Source: Pedobacter panaciterrae | Lineage (GTDB): Bacteria; Bacteroidota; Bacteroidia; Sphingobacteriales; Sphingobacteriaceae | Assembly (NCBI RefSeq): GCF_013204795.1 | Contig: NZ_JABMKW010000012.1 | Location: 1 to 64,000, forward strand | Direction of reading: 5' to 3' | DNA: 64,000 nt | In this document: one piece after another, positions 62,543 to 64,000 of the stretch | Position numbering within the stretch: the first letter of the stretch is position 1 | How the letters are laid out: every line of letters begins with the position of its first letter | Notes under the pieces: model-generated | Told to the model about the DNA's origin: nothing | The model's database searches: none | The model's input: only the letters and a program-made list of their open reading frames with translations | Position numbers and translations under genes: made by a program

Positions 62543-64000
62543 TTACCAGGTAAGGTTTACTTTTATCCCATCCGGACTATTATTAAAACCCAGATAAAGG
62601 GTATTTGAGCTTTCATCCCATGAAGTATTTACATCGGCTATTTCCTCACCATTATTGCTTAAAACAGCACACTTTACAGGCTTAGCGGGAAGTAAAACAC
62701 GAATACTGTTTACCGTTTTTGCAGGGCTTTTACATATAAATGAATATGCTCTTCCATTCCTTACTTCATCATATATCCTTGATGCTGTAGCTAAAACCAT
62801 AGGCTTAGTTTTATCTTTTACACGCAGTATATTGTATAAAAGGGCTTGTTCCCCAGGTTTAATCACCTTCTCTGAAAGTACAGGAAGATTTGGATCAAAA
62901 AGATCTATAACAGGACCTTTAATTTTATATGGCTCATTACTTAAAGATTCGTCCATTACGGAAACAATATCATACGGACCTCTTTGCAAGTAAAGATTGT
63001 TTTTAAAGGATAGCTCTCCTGCTTTTGCATCAAATTCATAAGCATGTTTAACAAGGTCCAGATAAGTATTTGCCGAATTGGCATTTAACACAAACTCTTT
63101 AGGATTTTGTTTAATCAAATAAACTGCCCCTTTACCTACCGATACCTTTTTATTCTTAATCGGCTTTACATTCATTAAGCTAAACAAATGATCTGAAGGG
63201 ACTTTAAATTGATTGCCCTTCGTATTCCACCATTCCATAACTGATTGATAAGGATCATCATCGCGTCCACAATAGAACAGAACACCACCACCTTTAACCC
63301 AATCTGCAATGTACTTATGTACCTCAGCCGAAACAGGCTTCATGTTTGAGTAACTAACTATTAATACCTTTATGTCTTTAAGCGTCCCCTTAAAAGAAAG
63401 ATTCTCCATGTGCACTGTTTGTACAGGTACTCCTTTTTTTAGCAATGGCAATGTTTGGCCATAAAAGTTAGAAAACTGTGGATCTTCATATCCCTTATGA
63501 TCAGGAAAGCGTTGGAACATTAGACTATTGCCCATCAAAACACCAATACCATTTTTGCCTGTAACCTTATTTTCTGACAGTGGCATATCATTTAACGCAT
63601 TAACCATCACCTGCATCTGAGTAGAATAATACTTAGGAATTAACACCGCCTCTTTGCTGTTCGCCAACTTGTAAGGTCTGGTATAAATACGTTCCGGCCA
63701 TGGCATTACTTCATAGTTATTAACCATTGGATACAACAACTTAGCTGTAAATGTGGCCTGATAATTAAGCTTATAATCACTCCAATCGCGTGGCCAATCT
63801 TCAATAGGATCTGTAAGGAAGAACATTTTTCTACCAGTAGGTGCCGTCATAGAAACCATAGAACCATATTCAAGAAAGGCATTTTCAAATACCCGTTCTT
63901 TCCTCTGTCCATCAAAATATGTTGGCTCACGGGATGTCCCTGTCCACACCTGGGCAATGTATCCATCAATCCCTGGCAAAGAAGCCAAACTCGCCTCCGG
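62543..64000 (-). CDS. 3' part of a large glycosidase-like protein (truncated by the window edge)
   Basis: The frame is open to the right end of the window, so the N-terminus is missing; 485 residues are visible. The first visible residues (PEASLASLPGIDGYIAQVWTG, in pieces) resemble the end of a glycoside hydrolase barrel. A domain at about 165-300 resembles the type-1 glutamine-amidotransferase-like domain found in beta-galactosidases (KVLIVSYSNMKPVS and WVKGGGVLFYCGRDDD). A C-terminal beta-sandwich follows. A polysaccharide-degrading role is probable but the family is not certain. Confidence 0.6.
   Translation of the reverse strand, partial: PEASLASLPGIDGYIAQVWTGTSREPTYFDGQRKERVFENAFLEYGSMVSMTAPTGRKMFFLTDPIEDWPRDWSDYKLNYQATFTAKLLYPMVNNYEVMPWPERIYTRPYKLANSKEAVLIPKYYSTQMQVMVNALNDMPLSENKVTGKNGIGVLMGNSLMFQRFPDHKGYEDPQFSNFYGQTLPLLKKGVPVQTVHMENLSFKGTLKDIKVLIVSYSNMKPVSAEVHKYIADWVKGGGVLFYCGRDDDPYQSVMEWWNTKGNQFKVPSDHLFSLMNVKPIKNKKVSVGKGAVYLIKQNPKEFVLNANSANTYLDLVKHAYEFDAKAGELSFKNNLYLQRGPYDIVSVMDESLSNEPYKIKGPVIDLFDPNLPVLSEKVIKPGEQALLYNILRVKDKTKPMVLATASRIYDEVRNGRAYSFICKSPAKTVNSIRVLLPAKPVKCAVLSNNGEEIADVNTSWDESSNTLYLGFNNSPDGIKVNLTW

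Overview
The window looks like chromosomal DNA from a Bacteroidota bacterium of the Sphingobacteriaceae, most likely Pedobacter or a close relative. This is inferred from a low G+C content, a SusC/SusD pair with a hybrid two-component regulator, many lipoprotein signal peptides, repeated TAnnTTTG promoter -7 elements in place of sigma70 boxes, and gene families typical of the group (DUF4397, DUF4185, DUF3050, PycTM, the C-N-G-K-C small protein). I see no rRNA, tRNA, CRISPR array, prophage or complete insertion sequence. Apart from the first 0.9 kb the region is gene-dense.

Layout. 1-927 is non-coding and holds a terminator-like hairpin and an 11-bp-phased array of DnaA-box-like 9-mers. 928-3449 (+): an L,D-transpeptidase and a DUF4397 lipoprotein. 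3453-7693 (-): pepD, a PVC-type dehydrogenase/cytochrome c lipoprotein, and rpiB. 7916-16789: a thiol-disulfide protein, DUF3050, a siderophore-interacting flavoreductase, an AraC regulator with an MFS exporter, a very large TPR/HExxH metallopeptidase, a YtxH protein and a second MFS. 17138-24364 (+): a TPP riboswitch followed by the thiamine operon thiS-thiC-(thiE-like)-thiD-thiE-thiG-thiH-thiF. Next come a small possible DNA-binding protein and a CvfB-like S1 protein.

25733-34910 (-) is the most unusual block. It encodes an HD hydrolase fused to a Pycsar-effector-like membrane domain, a PPK1-type polyphosphate kinase lacking the second conserved His, a YjiK/SdiA-regulated lipoprotein, a large GAF protein, and an Omp85/BamA barrel with an atypical-kinase-like N-terminal domain that contains an in-frame G9 tract. 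34965-40590 (-): DUF4185, an SNF2 helicase, a beta-hydroxyacid dehydrogenase and a DUF1080 lipoprotein. 40707-45034: a possible 47-aa gene, a YugP-like peptidase, an SCO/copper-type cluster, a thioesterase and fabH. metE (45089-47407, -) sits behind a cobalamin riboswitch, and a palindromic repeat lies between the two. A second SCO gene and a cytochrome c follow.

49077-60983 is a fructan/fructose utilisation locus. It contains a GH32 enzyme, SusD, SusC, fructokinase and a sugar MFS in one minus-strand operon, with a divergent hybrid two-component sensor carrying a sugar-binding-protein-like domain. The window ends with a GNAT acetyltransferase, small hypothetical genes and the 3' part of a large secreted protein that runs off the right edge.

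How the genes fit together: the SusC/SusD pair would import fructan pieces, GH32 would release fructose, and the MFS plus fructokinase would bring it into metabolism. The HTCS would sense the free sugar. The two riboswitches tie thiamine synthesis to TPP and B12-independent methionine synthesis to cobalamin. Three related CGTCAT...ATGACG palindromic repeats (15074, 47512, 49019) lie in intergenic or leader DNA.
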